DNA of 19,098 bases from Methylococcaceae bacterium NSM2-1. GTDB taxonomy: Bacteria > Pseudomonadota > Gammaproteobacteria > Methylococcales > Methylomonadaceae. This document shows positions 15,949 through 19,098 of this stretch, one piece after another (position 1 is the first letter of the stretch; every line of letters begins with the position of its first letter). The position numbers were made by a program, and so were the translations under genes. Below the pieces are notes generated by a model. The model was given only the letters and a program-made list of their open reading frames with translations. It ran no database searches and was not told the origin of the DNA. The DNA lies in NCBI GenBank assembly GCA_002256705.1, contig NQJI01000001.1:1-19098 (forward strand), given 5' to 3'.

Positions 15949-16653
15949 TTAGCCTGTATAGCTGATATAAGCCCGGTAAATAGCAAAAGCCGACAGCACC
16001 AGAAAGATGGTTCCGCTAATTTTATGCAACAATACTAAAGGCACCTTTTGCAAAATAGTACGACCAGCGAGAATGCCCAGAGCCGATGTTGATGCAAGTG
16101 CAATTGTCGAACCCAGCCATACAGCTATAGGTGCAGCAGTACTGCTTAAGGCAACGACAGCTAACTGGGTTTTGTCACCGAATTCAGCCACGGTAATTAA
16201 TAAAAAAGTGGTAAAGAAAATACTGTGACCGCTTTTTTCCTTAACTTCGACATCGTCATCATCCTCTTGGATACGTAAGGAATGAATCCCAAAGGCGGCA
16301 AACAAGAAGGCAACCGTTGCGGCAACAATATATTCGGGCAACCAACTGGCAATGGCGACGCCAAAAACAACGGCCAGGGTATTTAAAAAGACAAAGGCAG
16401 CGATTGCGCCCAGCAAAACCGGCATGGCTCTGTGCCTGGATGCCAGAGTCATGCAAACCAATTGGCTTTTGTCACCTATTTCCGCTGCTGCAATCAGGGC
16501 AAAACTGGTCGCAGCGGTGGCGGATAGTTGGGTAATATTGCCTGTGGCGAGTAACGATAAAAAGCGCTCCAGTGAGCTGTGAAAAACTTCGGAAAAATTG
16601 ACTGTGCTCAGTGAGTTAAAAAAATGTTGCAAATTGTTTTGAAGATTGTCCAT
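15949..16653 (-). CDS. UPF0016/GDT1 (TMEM165) family cation exporter, probably Mn2+
   Basis: Inner-membrane protein of 234 residues made of two homologous halves of three helices each. Each half carries the family signature: E58-I-G-D-K-S63 and E157-F-G-D-K-T162, the acidic metal site. Bacterial members such as MneA of Vibrio cholerae export manganese; eukaryotic ones move Ca2+ and Mn2+. A charged loop rich in Asp and Glu (EDDDDVEVKEKSG, 130-142) joins the halves. About 45 residues precede the first motif, longer than in compact members. It lies 58 bases downstream of the ZIP gene on the same strand, so the two may share a transcript. The metal is inferred from the family. Confidence 0.9.
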   Translation of the reverse strand: MDNLQNNLQHFFNSLSTVNFSEVFHSSLERFLSLLATGNITQLSATAATSFALIAAAEIGDKSQLVCMTLASRHRAMPVLLGAIAAFVFLNTLAVVFGVAIASWLPEYIVAATVAFLFAAFGIHSLRIQEDDDDVEVKEKSGHSIFFTTFLLITVAEFGDKTQLAVVALSSTAAPIAVWLGSTIALASTSALGILAGRTILQKVPLVLLHKISGTIFLVLSAFAIYRAYISYTG

Positions 16654-16711
16654 TCTAATCCCTGGAAACGCCCGGGCAACTTTAGTCTCCCAAGCATTAA
16701 TGTTGATAGTA

Positions 16712-17662
16712 TTAGCCCAGCATGTTGTCCAAAATCATCATAATGATAAAACCGATCATCAACGCGAATGTTGCATAGCGAGAACGTCCACCCGAATGAG
16801 TTTCCGGGATGATTTCTTCACTGATGACAAAAAGCATCGCACCTGCGGCAAAGCCCATGGCAATCGGCAAAATAGGTTGAAAGGCAGTCACCATGGTGAT
16901 GCCCAGCAAACCGCCAACCGGTTCAACCAGGCCTGTTAATGTGGCGATACCTACCGCTCTCCATTTATTGTAGCCCAAACCGACCAGTGGCAGGGCAACC
17001 GCCAAACCTTCAGGAAGATTTTGCAAAGCAATGGCAACCGCCAGAACCGTACCGTTTTTCATGTCTCCTGAACCAAAACTTACGCCTACAGACATGCCTT
17101 CAGGAAAATTGTGAATGGTGATGGCAATAATGAACAGCCAGACTTTTTTTAGTGATGTCAGATGCACATCCGAAATTGAATCAAAATGCACATGCGGCAA
17201 CTGGCGGTCTGCGTAATGCAGAAACGCCGCTCCAATCAACATGCCCAAAGAAACAACATAGATGCCATTGCCCGGCCAGATGGCATTGCCGTAAACCATA
17301 CCGGGTACCAGCAGAGAAAATGCAGTCGCAGCCAGCATAACACCTGCGGCAGCACCCAACATGCTGTTGAATAGATTGCGTGAGATGCTCTTGAAAAACA
17401 GCGCAGGCAAAGCACCTACTCCTGTGGCCAATCCGGCCAGAATACTGGCAAAAAAACCGATGACAACAATCCTGCCAAAAATCAGATACAAACCACCAAA
17501 AACGACCAGTTGTGATAATAAAAAAAGTCCCGCTACGGTTGCCCAACGCTTGAATCGCGGCATGGCCTGCAACTTTTGATAATGTTCGCTATCTTTTATC
17601 CGGTCTACTGAGGTTTCAAAATATTGTTGCAATTTTGATAGTGTTCTAGTTGTTATTGTCAT
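16712..17662 (-). CDS. ZIP family divalent metal transporter
   Basis: Inner-membrane protein of 316 residues with about eight helices after a hydrophilic N-terminal stretch of 40 residues. The binuclear metal centre is clear: IHNFPEG with His184, Asn185 and Glu188, then ALQNLPEG with Gln214, Asn215 and Glu218, then Glu247 in LVEPVGG. A loop PHVHFDSISDVH (156-167) adds histidines, as in many ZIP proteins between helices 3 and 4. By family it takes up zinc or related metal, and the GufA/ZupT branch is the closest fit. The glutamine in the second motif, where many members have His, may affect selectivity. The ATG at 17662 has an AGG ribosome site. It is the probable first gene of a pair with the UPF0016 exporter. 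Confidence 0.9.
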   Translation of the reverse strand: MTITTRTLSKLQQYFETSVDRIKDSEHYQKLQAMPRFKRWATVAGLFLLSQLVVFGGLYLIFGRIVVIGFFASILAGLATGVGALPALFFKSISRNLFNSMLGAAAGVMLAATAFSLLVPGMVYGNAIWPGNGIYVVSLGMLIGAAFLHYADRQLPHVHFDSISDVHLTSLKKVWLFIIAITIHNFPEGMSVGVSFGSGDMKNGTVLAVAIALQNLPEGLAVALPLVGLGYNKWRAVGIATLTGLVEPVGGLLGITMVTAFQPILPIAMGFAAGAMLFVISEEIIPETHSGGRSRYATFALMIGFIIMMILDNMLG

Positions 17663-17702
17663 TATTGCCTACCTGTATCAGCGGTTTTTAGTTGTGCGTG
17701 GC

Positions 17703-17708
17703 ATTATA
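17703..17708 (-). promoter_or_regulatory. Likely -10 box for the ZIP gene
   Basis: The minus strand reads TATAAT at 17708-17703, 40 bases before the ATG at 17662. No good -35 is present. No Zur- or Fur-like palindrome is evident over it. Confidence 0.4.
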
Positions 17709-18114
17709 GCCAAATACCAATTTTCATGCGGTTATTATGTTCGTCTGTTAAACAGCCAAGGGGGTGCGTGAGTATCTTTGCTTGCATTCCGATTCCGCAG
17801 ATTCTGGGTAAGGACAATAAAGCCAGCAATTCCCAATTTTTAAGTTATTATTTATCAATAAGTTATATTTAGTGTTTTGGTAGCCATGGTATTTAAAAAT
17901 GAATGCTTGAATTTGTAAAGGCTACAAGCCGCATAAACGTTTGACTTACGAAGAAACGCAGTTTTTATGTTTGCATATTACTAAATTTAGATATTTCTAT
18001 CTTATTGTTTTTATTTAAATTTCAAATTGAGAATTGCTGCGATAAAGCTGTTGGTTTGCTACCCACGCAGACAAATATTTGCCCCTACTCGCAAATTGGC
18101 ATACCATTTATAAT
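17709..18114. other. A+T-rich gene-free stretch at the start of the accessory segment
   Basis: About 400 bases with no supported gene, RNA or clear repeat. Stop codons are frequent in all frames. The stretch from about 17840 is visibly richer in A and T than the housekeeping genes to the left, and this continues into the toxin-antitoxin genes. The only near-coding trace is a 35-codon frame without a start at 17911-18018, which I do not call. I see no tRNA end or direct repeat marking an integration site. Confidence 0.55.
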
Positions 18115-18396
18115 ATGTGGAAAATATACGAACATAAGCGAGTCGAAAAGCTATTAAAATCATGTCCAATCGAAGTGCAAAAAAGATATGAAAAATGGAA
18201 AGATGTTGTGTCTATATCCGGCCCACAAGGGCTAATGCTAATTAAAGGTTTTGCTGATGAGGCGTTAAGAGGCGAATGGAACGGCTACAGGTCTTCGCGT
18301 TTAAATAAGCAGTATCGGGTTATTTATCAAATAAAAGCAGATGAAGTTTATGTTCAAGTTGAACAGGTCACGCCTCATGATTATCGGAGAAAATAA
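18115..18396 (+). CDS. RelE/HigB-type toxin of a toxin-antitoxin pair
   Basis: A small basic protein of 93 residues. The RelE/ParE-superfamily core is seen in GEWNGYRSSRLNKQYRVIYQI and the C-terminal VTPHDYRRK. In RelE and HigB toxins, conserved Arg, Tyr and His at these places serve mRNA cleavage in the ribosome. The ATG at 18115 leads straight into the family N-terminus (MWKIYEHKRVEKLL); an earlier TTG at 18079 would add 12 unrelated residues. The toxin precedes the antitoxin, the order typical of HigBA. The partner begins one base after the stop codon. Codon use is A+T rich compared with the genes to the left, consistent with transfer. ParE-like gyrase inhibition is a less likely alternative. 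Confidence 0.87.
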   Translation: MWKIYEHKRVEKLLKSCPIEVQKRYEKWKDVVSISGPQGLMLIKGFADEALRGEWNGYRSSRLNKQYRVIYQIKADEVYVQVEQVTPHDYRRK

Positions 18397-18397
18397 T

Positions 18398-18652
18398 ATG
18401 AAAGAATATCAATTAGCTAAAAAAGTGTGTGATGTTTCTGTCGGTGAGTCAGTAAAAATTATTCGTGAACTTCAAGAATTAAGTCAAAATGAATTAGCTA
18501 AACTTACTGGTATTCCCCAATCTACGCTCTCAGCGATTGAGCATGACAAAATAAATTTAGGGTTAGAACGTGCAAAAATTTTAGCAAAAGCGCTTAAATG
18601 TCACCCTGCTGTATTAGTTTTTCCAGGGTGGAATATTGAAATTGCTGCCTAA
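18398..18652 (+). CDS. HigA-like Xre-family antitoxin
   Basis: An 84-residue helix-turn-helix protein. The Cro/C1 fold spans about residues 15-72, with the recognition unit in SQNELAKLTGIPQSTLSAIEHDK. The ATG at 18398 has a strong GGAGA ribosome site inside the toxin's last codons and lies one base after the toxin stop, so expression is coupled. By family it binds and blocks the toxin and represses its own operon. The short tail after the HTH (CHPAVLVFPGWNIEIAA) is likely part of the contact with the toxin or dimer. No clear inverted-repeat operator was found in front of the toxin gene. Confidence 0.9.
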   Translation: MKEYQLAKKVCDVSVGESVKIIRELQELSQNELAKLTGIPQSTLSAIEHDKINLGLERAKILAKALKCHPAVLVFPGWNIEIAA

Positions 18653-18719
18653 GATGTAGTTCAATTGAAGCTCAGTTATATACACAATACCTGGATTCTT
18701 CCCACGCACCATGCCTAAC

Positions 18720-18770
18720 GGGGGATTGCAACCCCATTACTCACGTTTTTTAACTTGTTGAGGCCTTCAA
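18720..18770. repeat. Two short near-palindromes upstream of the main hairpin
   Basis: GGGG-A-TTGCAA-CCCC at 18721-18735 and TTGAGGCCTTCAA at 18758-18770 are each nearly self-complementary. They sit between the antitoxin and the ATPase gene, directly before the perfect hairpin at 18777-18801. Confidence 0.6.
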
Positions 18771-18776
18771 ACGTTT

Positions 18777-18801
18777 CGGTCGGGGTTACAAACCCCGACC
18801 G
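18777..18801. repeat. Perfect 11-bp hairpin (REP-like or terminator)
   Basis: CGGTCGGGGTT at 18777-18787 and AACCCCGACCG at 18791-18801 are exact inverse complements around a 3-base loop. No T run follows, so it is not a classic terminator. It could stop or shield transcription from the toxin-antitoxin operon, or be a dispersed palindromic repeat. Confidence 0.8.
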
Positions 18802-18840
18802 GCTTTGCGTGAAATTATACGGGCAGGTATGCCTACTATC

Positions 18841-18846
18841 TATAAT
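18841..18846 (+). promoter_or_regulatory. Likely -10 box for the right-edge ATPase gene
   Basis: A perfect TATAAT lies 21 bases before the ATG at 18868, giving a short leader of about 15 bases that contains AAGG as ribosome site. No good -35 is seen. A small inverted repeat, GGCA-ggta-TGCC at 18822-18833, covers the -35/spacer zone and could be an operator or could be chance. Confidence 0.45.
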
Positions 18847-18867
18847 TAGACTAAACAAGGTAAACAC

Positions 18868-19098
18868 ATGGCAATGTATGAAAGCTTAGGATTTTTTAAG
18901 CATCCATTCACAAAAACAAATGCTGATGAAGAAGAAGCTCTTCAAGAGTATTTCGTTCCACCCCCTTATTTCGATGCAATCATAGGTGATGCTAGTACAC
19001 CATCCTCAGGGATAGTTCTTGCACCCAGAGGGGCAGGTAAAACAGCACAGCGTAGAATGGTTGAGGCTGAAGCATACAAAGCCAAATTTTTAGCGGTA
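18868..19098 (+). CDS. P-loop ATPase, N-terminal part (runs off the window)
   Basis: The first 77 residues of a protein that continues past the right edge. The ATG at 18868 has AAGG seven bases upstream. The sequence reads GFFKHPFTKTNADEE, then LQEYFVPPPYFDAIIGD, then IVLAPRGAGKTAQRRMVE. The Walker A is APRGAGKT at 52-59 with Ala where the first Gly is usual; Lys58 and Thr59 are intact. The pattern of an NPF-like start, NADEE, YFV-PPYF and an APRG-GKTA P-loop recalls a group of stand-alone AAA/ORC-like ATPases found in accessory regions of bacterial genomes. That link is from memory and not tested. The function is unknown; the toxin-antitoxin neighbour suggests a mobile or defence context. 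Confidence 0.8.
   Translation, partial: MAMYESLGFFKHPFTKTNADEEEALQEYFVPPPYFDAIIGDASTPSSGIVLAPRGAGKTAQRRMVEAEAYKAKFLAV

Noticed and set aside
16654..16760. A yybP-ykoY manganese riboswitch before the UPF0016 gene
   Set aside because: Expected from the gene family, and the minus strand has TCAACAT and GGGAGACT in about the right order. The GGGGAGTA 5' motif and a pairing first stem are missing, and the space is only 58 bases. A covariance-model search would settle it.
17911..18018. Short frame containing KPHKRLTYEE, faintly like the start of Abi-type proteins
   Set aside because: Only 35 codons, no start codon, and the resemblance ends after ten residues. It is too weak to call a gene remnant.
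18109..18114. TATAAT directly before the toxin ATG as its promoter
   Set aside because: It touches the start codon, so transcription would begin inside the gene. There is also no -35 at the right distance. The real promoter is probably further upstream.
18713..18719. GCCTAAC as the edge of an integron attC site
   Set aside because: It fits RYYYAAC, but no matching GTTRRRY end or paired inner boxes follow within a usual attC length. The neighbours are not a cassette array.

Overview
The window reads as chromosomal DNA of a gammaproteobacterium. Supporting evidence is the divergent mrp/metG pair, the glyQ-glyS-gmhB-plsC run, a PilT/PilU-type motor ATPase, argJ next to a Nudix/ThiE-like fusion, and a polyphosphate glucokinase. 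The moderate G+C content and the hairpin-type intergenic repeats would fit a methanotroph of the Methylococcales. That assignment rests on gene order and general knowledge, not on a search.

Layout from the left. The 5' part of mrp (minus strand, cut by the window edge) faces metG (plus strand). metG ends at a strong hairpin terminator that can serve both strands. On the minus strand follow a small lipoprotein with a repetitive acidic tail and then an operon read right to left as glyQ, glyS, gmhB, plsC, which joins glycyl-tRNA synthetase with heptose phosphate and phospholipid steps of envelope synthesis. Next comes pilU (minus), whose C-terminus carries a tandem 33-bp repeat translated in frame. 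A divergent promoter region separates pilU from a plus-strand group: a PP-loop sulfur-insertion enzyme, a TusA-like sulfur carrier, a cation diffusion facilitator that overlaps the TusA gene by one base, argJ, and the Nudix/ThiE-like fusion. Convergent to these is ppgK (minus), followed by a cluster of intergenic hairpins, a DUF1097 membrane protein, a UPF0016/GDT1-type cation exporter, and a ZIP metal transporter, all on the minus strand.

The last ~1.4 kb looks different. A visibly A+T-rich stretch of about 450 bp without a gene leads into a HigBA/RelE-type toxin-antitoxin pair. A run of palindromes follows, and then the first 77 codons of a P-loop ATPase that runs off the window. This looks like the edge of an accessory, possibly defence-related, segment.

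The most interesting points are the right-edge ATPase beside the toxin-antitoxin pair, the PP-loop enzyme with a CxxC plus distal Cys pattern next to a TusA protein, and the translated repeat in PilU. The rest of the window is mostly ordinary housekeeping DNA.
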